A DNA stretch of 64,000 bases from Bacillota bacterium (GTDB lineage Bacteria > Bacillota > Clostridia > Christensenellales > SZUA-584). The notes beneath the pieces are model-generated. The model saw nothing but the letters and a program-made list of their open reading frames with translations. It was not told where the DNA came from and did not search any database. Within the stretch, counting starts at the first letter, position 1. Every line of letters begins with the position of its first letter. Shown piece after piece: positions 50,392-57,773 of this stretch. Location: contig JAEWTW010000016.1 of NCBI GenBank assembly GCA_023397655.1, positions 1 to 64,000 on the forward strand, in the 5' to 3' direction. Position numbers and translations under genes: made by a program.

Positions 50392-50429
50392 GGCAGGGCT
50401 ACAATGGATATATAAGCCCTGCCTTTTTT
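50392..50429 (+). terminator. Terminator after the GGDEF-EAL gene
   Basis: GGCAGGGCT (50392-50400) pairs with AGCCCTGCC (50415-50423), followed by six T residues. Confidence 0.88.
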
Positions 50430-50485
50430 GTACTCATGGGAATGAGTGCGCCTGCGCTTTCGAAATGGGAAAAGGAGGGAGAGGT

Positions 50486-51343
50486 ATGTTCGAAAGGCTG
50501 GTTGTTGCTGTCGATCATTCGGCGGCATCCCTGGCGCTGGCACATGCGGTTCAAGGCATGGCTGCGCTGGGAACGAAGGACGTACTATTGCTTCAATGCA
50601 TCACAGTAAGCGATCTGACCCCCATCTTACTAACTTACACGCTGGAATATCTGGAGAAGAACCTCAAGGAACTCAAAAGCATACTGATGGACAGCGGCTT
50701 TAACGTGGAGACGCGAATCGTGCCGGGAAGCCCGCGCAGCGAGGCATACCGCATCGCCATCCGCGAGCATTACAGCGCTATCGTGACAGGTGCCCGGAAG
50801 CATGCGGCGGTGGAACCGCTGTTCGGCGGACTGGCGTTTGATATGATCCATCATGCGCCCAAGCCCGTATTGATCGTGCGGATCAGCAACTGCATGACCG
50901 CGCCTGTCGATTTCGGTGCACACGTGCTGCTGCCCACCGATTTTTCTGATAACGCAGAGCTGGCATTTTCCCAGCTCACAGCGCTGGTGAAGTGCGGTGC
51001 ACGGCGTGTCACGCTGCTGCACGTGCAGGACCAGTCGCGTATCGGCAAAGCGCTGGAAGAAAAGCTTGGTGAATACAACGATATCGATGGTCGGCGTCTG
51101 GAGCAAATGAAACAGAAGCTGGAGGAGCTGGGTGCGGAAGTACAAACGCTGATACGCTTCGGGTCGCCATCGGTGGAGACGCTGAAGACGATACGCGAGC
51201 TGAATGTGTCGCTGGTGGTGATGGGCAGCCAGGGGCGCGGCTTCGTGCAGGAGCTGTTCCTGGGCAGCGTGAGCCACAACATCGCGCGGCACAGCGACGC
51301 ATCGGTGCTGCTGATACCGGCAAGAAAGCACATGGCGCCATAA
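50486..51343 (+). CDS. Tandem universal stress protein (UspA x2)
   Basis: A 285-residue protein made of two UspA domains (~1-140 and ~145-280). The second half has the ATP-binding pattern GSQGRGFVQELFLGSVS (G-x2-G-x9-G-S/T). The first is degenerate at the same place (GARKHAAVEPLFGGLA), so only the C-terminal half is expected to bind ATP. Tandem Usp proteins act in general stress and survival of non-growing cells. ATG 50486 has AAAGGAGGG; an in-frame ATG 21 bp upstream contains that site and was rejected. Confidence 0.9.
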   Translation: MFERLVVAVDHSAASLALAHAVQGMAALGTKDVLLLQCITVSDLTPILLTYTLEYLEKNLKELKSILMDSGFNVETRIVPGSPRSEAYRIAIREHYSAIVTGARKHAAVEPLFGGLAFDMIHHAPKPVLIVRISNCMTAPVDFGAHVLLPTDFSDNAELAFSQLTALVKCGARRVTLLHVQDQSRIGKALEEKLGEYNDIDGRRLEQMKQKLEELGAEVQTLIRFGSPSVETLKTIRELNVSLVVMGSQGRGFVQELFLGSVSHNIARHSDASVLLIPARKHMAP

Positions 51344-51427
51344 CGCGGAGGGCCAAAGAGGCAGGGCTTTCCGGGGAAATAAATTGAAGCGAAGCACTGT
51401 GCAGGAACCGACAAGGAGGAATGTCTG

Positions 51428-51841
51428 TTGAAAACGGTGAGTGTTGAAAAGAGACTGAACATTCCGCTGGAAGAGCTGTGGCCCATCGTGGCCGATTTCT
51501 CCAGATCTCCCAGCCCGGATATGACTCTGGAGGTCATAAAAGAGGGAGACGCGCAAAACTACGGAGTGGGATGCGAAAGGCTCGTGAGGGAGGGGTGGTA
51601 CGTCTATCATGAGAAGCTGGTAGCGGTGGAGCCATACAGTTCCTATGACTATGTGATGCTGTCTGGCGCACCCGTCAGAAACTATGCGGGCAGAGTGGAA
51701 GTTGCTGCGGATGGGGACGGCACTGTCGTCCGATGGTCATCTTCATTTGAACCGGCTATTCCCGGTACTGGTTGGCTGATCGTCAATATCAACATAAAGA
51801 AATACGAAAGATTCATTGATGAGATGGCAAAACCGGGCTGA
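51428..51841 (+). CDS. SRPBCC-fold (polyketide cyclase/START-like) protein
   Basis: A 137-residue helix-grip protein of the SRPBCC superfamily (PF10604-like). It begins MKTVSVEKRLNIPLEELWPI, has the family's VGCERLVRE strand and a GTVVRWSSSFEP segment, and ends in a long helix. Members bind hydrophobic ligands in a deep pocket; the ligand here is unknown. TTG 51428 is chosen because an AAGGAGG lies 7 bases upstream and the nearby ATG (51421) is in another frame that stops after eight codons. It lies 84 bp after the Usp gene. Confidence 0.8.
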   Translation: MKTVSVEKRLNIPLEELWPIVADFSRSPSPDMTLEVIKEGDAQNYGVGCERLVREGWYVYHEKLVAVEPYSSYDYVMLSGAPVRNYAGRVEVAADGDGTVVRWSSSFEPAIPGTGWLIVNINIKKYERFIDEMAKPG

Positions 51842-51850
51842 GGTTAAGCA

Positions 51851-52107
51851 AAACGTATGAGTTTAACGCGGAAATCAACATAGGCCCCGGATATTGACGG
51901 GACCTATATTGAAATTCTGTTTGACATTAAAGCCGAATTCGGAAGGGGCGGGTGCCTGTATTGGCATCGTTTGATGGCATGCCGTATGACAGCAGCCTGG
52001 TGTGCATGGGCACGCCGTGTCACATCATCGGAATTCGCCGGGATATTCGGGCGACGATCGGAAAGCAGCCGGGAGATACGGTTAGCGTGACGCTGCGGGA
52101 GCGCTAA
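51851..52107 (+). pseudogene. DUF1905 protein, broken by two frameshifts
   Basis: Three consecutive segments in different frames together spell a DUF1905 (YdeI-associated) domain: TYEFNAEINIGPG, then DGTYIEILFDIKAEFGRG, then VPVLASFDGMPYDSS through GIRRDIRATIGKQPGDTVSV to TAA 52105-52107. Frame changes occur near 51890 and 51948. No start codon with a ribosome site is visible at the left end. It overlaps the convergent TetR stop by three or four bases. Family: small beta-barrel proteins of unknown function, sometimes fused to bacteriocin-protection YdeI domains. It is likely a decayed gene. Confidence 0.65.
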
Positions 52108-52697
52108 AGCGCGCTGCTGCCGAACAGGTCGTCTGCGAGGGCGTCTATGAAGGCGTCCCTTGCGTTTTTGTCGTCATAATCCAGCCGTTGTGCGGCTTTG
52201 AGCACGTGCTTGCGGAGGAATGCCGCCTGCACCGCCGCAACGATCGTGTGAATCTTGCGGAACAGCTCATCTTCCGGCGCATCGGGGCATATCTCGCGGA
52301 TGACTGGGAGGTACACGGAAATCGTCTGTGTGGTGTTGTCGCCCGGAGATGGGCTGACCAAATCCGTGACGATGGACGTACGGGATAAGCCGGGTTGCGC
52401 AGCCAGAAACGAAGCGGTGCTTTTAAGCAGCGTTTTCAGCTTGTCCAGCGGCGGCATGCCGTCAAGACCTTTGTAAAGCGGCTCAAAACCGTCGATCACG
52501 CGACTGATGATGCGCTGAATACACACCTCAAGCAAATGCTCCTTTGTCTGAAAATGATAGTTGATGAGCCCCACGCCCACGTCTGCATCTGCCGCGATGT
52601 CACGCATTGTCACGCTCTCCGCGCTCCCGTGCTGTTTGATGAGCGCGGTGGCCGCTTCGATGATGCGCTCTTTTGTCTGTTTATCGTCTCTGCTCAT
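52104..52697 (-). CDS. TetR family regulator paired with a small membrane protein
   Basis: A 197-residue TetR protein with the HTH SVTMRDIAADADVGVGLINY and then HFQTKEHLL. ATG 52697 has GGAGGG. It is the second gene of a minus-strand operon, 15 bp after a small membrane protein. The operon's promoter region contains a 31-bp palindromic site (53126-53156) that is a strong candidate for this regulator's operator, so negative autoregulation is likely. The inducer is unknown. Confidence 0.9.
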   Translation of the reverse strand: MSRDDKQTKERIIEAATALIKQHGSAESVTMRDIAADADVGVGLINYHFQTKEHLLEVCIQRIISRVIDGFEPLYKGLDGMPPLDKLKTLLKSTASFLAAQPGLSRTSIVTDLVSPSPGDNTTQTISVYLPVIREICPDAPEDELFRKIHTIVAAVQAAFLRKHVLKAAQRLDYDDKNARDAFIDALADDLFGSSAL

Positions 52698-52712
52698 GGC
52701 TTTGCCCTCCGG

Positions 52713-53081
52713 TCAAGCCCGCACGAGAAATACCAGCCGCCCGATGACCACTTTGATGATGACCGCAGCTCCCATCATGATCAACGCCGTCTTGGGATCG
52801 CTGAAGAGGGGGATGCGCAGGCCAAACACCTGCACGACGCCCACGAACAGCGCGAACAGGCCGACGAGATAGGCAACAATGGTGAGCGGATGCAGCGGCG
52901 CCTGCGTGACGAATGTGCTGATCATACCGGTCGCGCACATGACAAAGCCGGCTGCTGCAAATACGATGGCCGCAGTACGTGCGGAACGAACGAACCAGAA
53001 GGGAACGTCCAGCAGGCCGAGAATCAGCGATCCCAGAGCTACCACGGCCGCGACGATGTAGACAGGAAGTGTCTTTTCCAT
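52713..53081 (-). CDS. Small four-helix membrane protein under TetR control
   Basis: A 122-residue integral membrane protein with four hydrophobic segments (~5-27, 33-52, 60-85 and 95-118). It belongs to no family I can name; the size and topology recall small DUF membrane proteins next to TetR genes. ATG 53081 was chosen because AAAGGAG lies ten bases upstream; an upstream in-frame ATG at 53147 would add a Phe/Tyr-rich leader running through the operator-like site. It is co-transcribed with the TetR gene and is presumably what that regulator controls. Confidence 0.75.
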   Translation of the reverse strand: MEKTLPVYIVAAVVALGSLILGLLDVPFWFVRSARTAAIVFAAAGFVMCATGMISTFVTQAPLHPLTIVAYLVGLFALFVGVVQVFGLRIPLFSDPKTALIMMGAAVIIKVVIGRLVFLVRA

Positions 53082-53125
53082 ATAAATGACTCCTTTTATA
53101 AAATTAAAATATATCTGAACAAAAG

Positions 53126-53156
53126 TGTTGAACAACGTATAGAACAACGTTCAACA
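53126..53156 (-). promoter_or_regulatory. TetR-type operator before the membrane protein-TetR operon
   Basis: An inverted repeat, TGTTGAAC ... GTTCAACA, spans 31 bp. It contains two GAACAACGT copies 12 bp apart, one of which forms a perfect GAAC-AAC-GTTC palindrome (53142-53152). It lies 45-75 bp upstream of the first start codon. Confidence 0.65.
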
Positions 53157-53465
53157 AAAATATATTGCATAACAAGGCTTTTGTCAAGCGGAAATATCGC
53201 TATATTTGACAAAGGAAGCTTGAAAAGGCGGCTATTCGTTCACGCACAAGAAACGACGGCAAAAGGACGGTGCGGGTCCGCCACCGCTGCGGAACCTGCC
53301 CCGTCCTGTTATCATCAGTGAAGTGAATGCTTTAGTAAAAGCCGAATGTCTAATGAAGGAGACAAACCGGCAAACGGCACTATGACAGGAGCGGGGACGT
53401 TGAGCGCCAGCCGCTTTCCCTGAATGCCAAGGCTTCGGATTAAAGGAGGCCATTATCTCGCCTCA

Positions 53466-53498
53466 ATATATATATATTCACTGACATGCATTGAGTGC
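53466..53498 (-). promoter_or_regulatory. Promoter-like box D
   Basis: Minus strand: GCAC, a 13-bp gap, CAGTGAATATATATAT. It is nearly the same as boxes A and C near 32.5-32.8 kb. Confidence 0.4.
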
Positions 53499-53540
53499 AA
53501 TAATGTTTGATAAAGTTTTATACCGTAACAACGGAAGATT

Positions 53541-53574
53541 CAAAATAAGGCCCGCGGTTTCTCGCAGCGGGCCT
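53541..53574 (-). terminator. Terminator of the Cys-rich small gene (minus strand)
   Basis: Minus strand: AGGCCCGC pairs with GCGGGCCT, followed by TTATTTTG, 14 bp after the stop codon of the 53588-53851 gene. Confidence 0.72.
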
Positions 53575-53587
53575 GTTTGCAAACTGA

Positions 53588-53851
53588 TTAATCTCGAAGA
53601 TCGTCTCTCTCGCGGTAAGGACAGCGTGACGACAGCCAGCAATAATCGCAGATGCTCCGCTGACTGCGGCGGCAGATATCCCAATTCTGCCAGCAGCTGC
53701 CGTTCTGATCTGACAATAGACCGACGTTATCTACCTGCCATTTGCTTTCCCGGCAGTGATCCCGTCCTGCGGTTTCGGTATTGCCTACGCCGTTAAGGCG
53801 GTCCAGTATGGCATCATCGCAGTTATAACGTCTTTTTGCACAACAACTCAT
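53588..53851 (-). CDS. Small Cys-rich protein (87 residues)
   Basis: An 87-residue hydrophilic protein of unknown family, rich in Cys, Arg, Asp and Trp. It starts MSCCAKRRYNCDD and has spaced Cys/Trp pairs (CWQNWDICRR, CDYCWLSSRC). ATG 53851 follows GGGGGTGAA, the same ribosome site as the Gly/Trp/Cys peptide at 32342, and the related box B lies just upstream. The shared control region and the Met-(Ser)-Cys-Cys start suggest a common programme, perhaps late sporulation. Metal binding is possible from the cysteines, but this is inference. Confidence 0.6.
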   Translation of the reverse strand: MSCCAKRRYNCDDAILDRLNGVGNTETAGRDHCRESKWQVDNVGLLSDQNGSCWQNWDICRRSQRSICDYCWLSSRCPYRERDDLRD

Positions 53852-53870
53852 GAGTTTCACCCCCATAAGA

Positions 53871-53900
53871 CATATATATTCATATACGCGGCAAAGTGTA
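53871..53900 (-). promoter_or_regulatory. Promoter-like box B
   Basis: Minus strand: TACAC, a gap, TATATGAATATATATG, then GGGGGTGAA and the start codon of the Cys-rich gene. It shares TGAATATAyATG and the ribosome site with box A. Confidence 0.42.
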
Positions 53901-53994
53901 TTCATTTGTGATGAAACAATATATAAACAGGTATTGGCAGAACTGGAGAACAGAGTTATGATGCTTAATATAAATCAAAAAGGAGAGAGGGACA

Positions 53995-54423
53995 ATGGGG
54001 ACGATACTGACAGCTTCTGCAGAGCTGAAGAACGACAAGATGATGTTTTTGGGCGAGTCCGGCGGGCATTCGGTAATCACAGACTATGTGCCGCCATATG
54101 GTGACGGGCAGGGCTTTATGCCGCTGCAGCTCTTCCTGGTGAGTCTCTCGGCATGCCTCGGCGGCACGGTGCAGTTCCTTGCGAAGAACATGAAGCGAGA
54201 CGTGTCCGGCATGACGGTTTCTGCCGAAGGGGAGAGACGTCAGTCGCACCCGACGATGTTCGAAAGCATCAGGCTTCATGTGCGCGCAGTATCATCTGAC
54301 CTGTCGGACGAGGATATGCGGGGCATGCTCAAAAAAGCGGAGGAGACGCTATGTCCCGTGGCGGCAATGGTAAAAGCAACAGTGCCGCTTTATATGGATT
54401 ATGAGATCGTGAGGGATAAATAA
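53995..54423 (+). CDS. OsmC-family peroxiredoxin-like protein
   Basis: A 142-residue OsmC/Ohr superfamily protein. The two reactive cysteines are in SLSACLGGTVQ and ETLCPVAAM, spaced as in thiol peroxidases of this family. These proteins reduce organic hydroperoxides or related electrophiles in the cytoplasm. ATG 53995 has AAAGGAGAG. It lies 26 bp before an unrelated hypothetical gene. A more typical Ohr protein is encoded 1 kb away on the other strand (55053), so the two probably have different substrates. Confidence 0.9.
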   Translation: MGTILTASAELKNDKMMFLGESGGHSVITDYVPPYGDGQGFMPLQLFLVSLSACLGGTVQFLAKNMKRDVSGMTVSAEGERRQSHPTMFESIRLHVRAVSSDLSDEDMRGMLKKAEETLCPVAAMVKATVPLYMDYEIVRDK

Positions 54424-54449
54424 GCCGGGAAACAGGGAGCAGATGCGGA

Positions 54450-54956
54450 GTGGAGATAATATCACGAGCGGAGTTTATCGCGCTGGAGGATGATGCGCTG
54501 ATAGAGGCGAGCATCGGGCCGACGGTGAGACGAGTGAAGGGCAAAAGCCTCACGGACAAATTCAGACTGACCGGCGGACTGACCGGCGGCCAGCGCGCGT
54601 TGCTGATGTTCAGGATGCTGCAGGGGCATTCCGAAGGCGGCTCGCTGGCGCTGTTTCGTCAGATGTCATATCTTTTCAGCCACAAGGGCGTTTGGATGGG
54701 GTTTAAAAAAGGACTCAAGAGCTTTAAAGACAGAGAGCTCGGGCAGCTGGCGGACCGTCTGGAGAAGGCATGGAATCAAGTGGTGGCTCATGTGTCGGAG
54801 TTGGATGGCTGGAACGAGTGGGAAGTGGGTCCTATTGTCAGCGCGGATTTGGAGCCGCTTGACCGGAATCTGCGTGAGCTGATGCCCGGATTTGTCCGAT
54901 CCGTTGCCGCCTGCATTCGGCGGCACCCGGAAGAATATATCCGCATCGTGGACTGA
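54450..54956 (+). CDS. Hypothetical protein downstream of osmC
   Basis: A 168-residue soluble protein. The central part (LTGGQRALLMFRMLQGHSEGG, then LALFRQMSYLF) has the Glu-x-Gly-Gly and aromatic pattern seen in DUF4375/DMP19-like proteins, but the match is too weak to name a family. No catalytic motif is evident. The start is GTG 54450; the ribosome site (CAGGGAG) is 13 bases away, and an ATG at 54443 is in another frame. A strong terminator follows, so osmC and this gene form one unit. Confidence 0.65.
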   Translation: MEIISRAEFIALEDDALIEASIGPTVRRVKGKSLTDKFRLTGGLTGGQRALLMFRMLQGHSEGGSLALFRQMSYLFSHKGVWMGFKKGLKSFKDRELGQLADRLEKAWNQVVAHVSELDGWNEWEVGPIVSADLEPLDRNLRELMPGFVRSVAACIRRHPEEYIRIVD

Positions 54957-54983
54957 TGAGTCTCTTGTATTCAAAGTGCATGC

Positions 54984-55016
54984 AAAAGCGCCGGAGATGC
55001 CTCCCCGGCGCTTTTT
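54984..55016 (+). terminator. Terminator after the osmC unit
   Basis: AAAAGCGCCGG (54984-54994) pairs with CCGGCGCTTTT, with T residues at the end. Confidence 0.88.
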
Positions 55017-55052
55017 ATGTGGTAACAAATAAAGGAGAAAGAAAGCGTTGTT

Positions 55053-55475
55053 TTACCGCGGACGCCCCGAAACTCTGACCGTTATGTTGCCGCGCGTGGC
55101 GTGCGAGTAAGGGCAGACGGTGTGTGCTTCCTGTGCGAGGCTATCCGCCAGCGCCGCATCGTCCGTGTCCACAATGGCCACGAGATCCACCTCAAGCTGG
55201 AAGTTGCCGGCGTCGTTGCGACCGATGCCTACAGTCGCCTGCACATCCGGCGGGGCGATGTTGAGCTTGCGTACGCGTATAGCGTGCTGCAGCGCGCTGC
55301 CGAAGCAGGCTGCATAACCGGCCGCGAAAAGCTGCTCGGGGTTCACGCCCTCTTTATTGCCGCCGCCCAGTTCGGCGGGCAGAGCCATTTCAAAATCGAC
55401 CGGTGTTCCGTCCACACGGACATGGCCGTTGCGACCGCCCGTGGATAATGCTGATGTTTTATATGCAATGTTCAT
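55053..55475 (-). CDS. ohr: Organic hydroperoxide resistance protein (Ohr-type)
   Basis: A 140-residue Ohr protein. The N-terminal YKTSALSTGGRNGHVRVDG and the two active cysteines in AAGYAACFGSAL and AHTVCPYSHATRGN are diagnostic. Ohr reduces fatty-acid and organic hydroperoxides in the cytoplasm. ATG 55475 was chosen for its CGGAGG site; an in-frame ATG 69 bp upstream adds a hydrophobic leader unlike the family. No OhrR (MarR-type) regulator is adjacent. Confidence 0.93.
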   Translation of the reverse strand: MNIAYKTSALSTGGRNGHVRVDGTPVDFEMALPAELGGGNKEGVNPEQLFAAGYAACFGSALQHAIRVRKLNIAPPDVQATVGIGRNDAGNFQLEVDLVAIVDTDDAALADSLAQEAHTVCPYSHATRGNITVRVSGRPR

Positions 55476-55636
55476 GGCTGCACCTCCGTATCTTTTGATT
55501 ACATTGTTATTATAAACCAAAAAACCGATAAAATCAATAATCATTCCGAATTAAATAAATTTTTTTAATGATTGTGCAGTCTCAGGGATTTAATGTGGGG
55601 CGTGCCCGTCGTGGTTTGAAAACCATAAACGCACTG

Positions 55637-55670
55637 CGGCGGTGACGCATAGTATATATCGTCACCGCCG
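55637..55670. repeat. Perfect 11-bp inverted repeat
   Basis: CGGCGGTGACG (55637-55647) and CGTCACCGCCG (55660-55670) flank a 12-bp loop. There is no T tract on either side, so it is more likely a binding site or RNA hairpin than a terminator. It is the only feature seen in the 306-bp gap 55476-55781. Confidence 0.5.
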
Positions 55671-55781
55671 TTAATGGAGGCTTTTGCCGAAGCGGGTTGT
55701 GCGGGACGGCACAGCCATTGCTGCAGGGCATGCGCACGGACATGCAGTTTGGATTTGCGGTGAACAAAGGGAGGTTTGCGA

Positions 55782-55985
55782 ATGGATAACAAGCAGAACA
55801 GATGGAGAAGCAAGGTTTTATGGGCTGCGATCGCCGCACAGGTAGTGGCGATACTGGCATTTACCGGCGTGCTCAAAGCTATTGGCGTCACTGAAGACTG
55901 GGTGAACACTGTTATCGGCGGCGTGCTGCAGCTTCTGGTGCTGTTCGGTGTGATCAACAACCCCACCGATTCGGGAAATCTGTAG
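55782..55985 (+). CDS. Phi-LC3-type holin-like small membrane protein
   Basis: A 67-residue protein with two hydrophobic segments (~14-34 and ~42-58) and the pattern of the phage phi-LC3 holin family (KVLWAAIAAQVVAILAFTGV, VIGGVLQLLVLFGVINNPTD). Holins form membrane pores that release lysins. No endolysin or other phage gene is nearby, so it may be a phage remnant or a domesticated holin; its position ~235 bp before the germination operon is notable but unproven as a link. ATG 55782 has AAAGGGAGG. Confidence 0.8.
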   Translation: MDNKQNRWRSKVLWAAIAAQVVAILAFTGVLKAIGVTEDWVNTVIGGVLQLLVLFGVINNPTDSGNL

Positions 55986-56091
55986 CGGCGGGTCTAGAAA
56001 GCGAGCCCATCAAGATGGGCACTTCAGCCTGTACAGGCAATGAATCTGGAGGAACTGGCTCAAGCAAACCGTTCGGAGGACAGTCCCTTCA

Positions 56092-56129
56092 AAATCAAAA
56101 GCGTTCCTTAAAAAGAGCGCTTTTGATTT
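56092..56129 (+). terminator. Hairpin terminator before the germination operon
   Basis: AAATCAAAAGCG (56092-56103) pairs with CGCTTTTGATTT (56118-56129). The A/T arms could terminate in either direction. Confidence 0.6.
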
Positions 56130-56219
56130 ATATGCATTTGTGGCTTCATTCAGCATCCATCGCATATTTACGCCGTCTTCAATGGATAATAACAACAGAC
56201 TTTTTTAAGGCGGTTTTCA

Positions 56220-57773
56220 ATGTATAGGGCATCCTCTTCCAGAAGGCAGCGCAGACAGCGCATCATAGACGAGCAGGTCGGCAAAATGAGCGTGTCGCTT
56301 GACGAACTGTCGCTGACGGAATCGTTGGAGGATAACGTATCACTGATGCAACAGCTGTTCGCCGATGTGGACACTGTGCAGGTTCGCCGGCTGGAAAATG
56401 AAAATGACGCTGCGCTCAAATATGCCATAGTATTCAGCGAAGGCGTGGTCAATAAAGAGACGATCAGCGAGCATGTCATCAAACCGCTGATGCTGTCCCA
56501 ATCGGTGCAGCCGGGCGATGCGCTGATTGACCATCTTATCTGGAAGGTGCTCGAGGTGGGCGATTCCGTTAAGACAAACAGTGTTAAAGACATCGTGGAA
56601 GCGGTCAGCTACGGAGACACCGTGTTGTTTGCGGAAGGGTCTGCCGATGCCGCCATGCTAAACACCAAAAGCTTTTCAACACGGTCCATTGAGGAACCGG
56701 AGAATGAACGAAGCCTGGCAGGACCACGCGAGGGATTTACCGAATCGCTGATGACTAATCTGTCGATGATCCGCCGCAAAGTGCTAACTAATGAACTCAA
56801 GATGAAGATGCGCGTATTCGGCAGGCGCACCCAGACGAAGGTGTGTATATGCTACATGGACGGTATCGTGAACAAACAGCTTATTGATGAACTGAACCGG
56901 CGGCTGGACGGTATCGATATGGATGCGATTCTGGACGCCAATTATTTCGCCGAGATGATGCGGGATGCCAAACTGCCTCTTTTTCGGACGACAGGCTATA
57001 CCGAGCGGCCCGACGTGGTCATCGGCAAGCTGATGGAGGGGCGTATCGCGCTGTTTGTGGACGGCACTCCCGTTGTGCTTACGATGCCCTATCTTTTTAT
57101 TGAGAACTTTCAAAGCAGTGAAGATTACTATCTCAACTATCTGTTCACGTCATTTTCCCGCTTGCTTCGCATACTTGGCTTTATATTGACCGTCATGGTG
57201 CCGGGGCTGTATGTGGCGGTGGTGGCGTATCATCATGAGCTTATGCCCACGCAGCTTATGATCAACATTGCCGTGGAACGAGCGAGCGTGCCGCTGCCTG
57301 CCGCGCTTGAAGCCTTTCTGATGCTGATCGTATTTGACCTGTTACGTGAAACAGGGGTGCGGATGCCGGGAAACATCGGTCAGGCGCTCAGCATCGTCGG
57401 TGCGCTGGTCATCGGCCAGTCGGCAGTCGAAGCCAAGCTGGTGGCCGCACCGATGATCATCGTGGTTGCGCTGACAGGCATTTGCACGCTGCTTGTGCCA
57501 AAGATGGCAGGCCCCGCGATTTTTATCCGTTTTTGGCTGCTGCTGCTGGGCACAATGTTTGGGTTTTACGGTGTGCTGCTGGGTATCGTGGCTGTTACCA
57601 TACATGTGATTAATCTGCGCTCGTTCGGCGTTCCGATGGTGACGCCCGTGGGTACGCTCAGGCATCAGGAGATCAAGGATACTTGGGTGCGGGCACCCTG
57701 GTGGCAGATGAACCTGCGCCCGCGGCTCACTTCAAACCGCACCCGCATGAAGAATGGAGATCCCGGCTCATGA
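56220..57773 (+). CDS. gerKA: Spore germinant receptor subunit A (GerA/GerKA family)
   Basis: A 517-residue A-subunit of a nutrient germinant receptor in the inner spore membrane. The N-terminal cytoplasmic domain (~25-280) has the family motifs RRLENENDAALKYAIVFSEG, ELKMKMRVFGRR and VCICYMDGIVN. Four to six membrane helices follow (~320-480; RILGFILTVMVPGLYVAVVA). It works with the B and C subunits to sense germinants and trigger ion and dipicolinate release. ATG 56220 has a modest AAGGCGG site. Its stop overlaps the gerC start (ATGA), so translation is coupled. The specific germinant cannot be predicted. Confidence 0.95.
   Translation: MYRASSSRRQRRQRIIDEQVGKMSVSLDELSLTESLEDNVSLMQQLFADVDTVQVRRLENENDAALKYAIVFSEGVVNKETISEHVIKPLMLSQSVQPGDALIDHLIWKVLEVGDSVKTNSVKDIVEAVSYGDTVLFAEGSADAAMLNTKSFSTRSIEEPENERSLAGPREGFTESLMTNLSMIRRKVLTNELKMKMRVFGRRTQTKVCICYMDGIVNKQLIDELNRRLDGIDMDAILDANYFAEMMRDAKLPLFRTTGYTERPDVVIGKLMEGRIALFVDGTPVVLTMPYLFIENFQSSEDYYLNYLFTSFSRLLRILGFILTVMVPGLYVAVVAYHHELMPTQLMINIAVERASVPLPAALEAFLMLIVFDLLRETGVRMPGNIGQALSIVGALVIGQSAVEAKLVAAPMIIVVALTGICTLLVPKMAGPAIFIRFWLLLLGTMFGFYGVLLGIVAVTIHVINLRSFGVPMVTPVGTLRHQEIKDTWVRAPWWQMNLRPRLTSNRTRMKNGDPGS

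Larger units (their letters stand above)
53157..53587 (-). other. 431-bp region with a promoter-like box and a minus-strand terminator
   Basis: Box D (53466-53498) is followed on the minus strand by a GAGGCGAG/ATG at 53453 and, ~150 bp on, by a strong hairpin with a T tract (AGGACGG/CCGTCCT, about 53310 down to 53264). A transcript of ~200 nt is implied. The frame from 53453 (73 codons, Arg/Ser-rich) runs through that hairpin and does not look like a protein, so the product may be an RNA or a shorter peptide. Confidence 0.4.

Noticed and set aside
53232..53453. 73-codon minus-strand frame beginning MASFNPKPWHSG
   Set aside because: It runs through a strong terminator hairpin and has a non-protein-like Arg/Ser composition; only its upstream promoter-like box is kept.
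55782..56020. Prophage
   Set aside because: Only one small holin-like gene is present; no integrase, terminase, structural or lysin gene was seen.
56040..56111. 23-codon frame MNLEELAQANRSEDS before the germination operon
   Set aside because: It looks protein-like but has no clear ribosome site and its end lies inside a hairpin.
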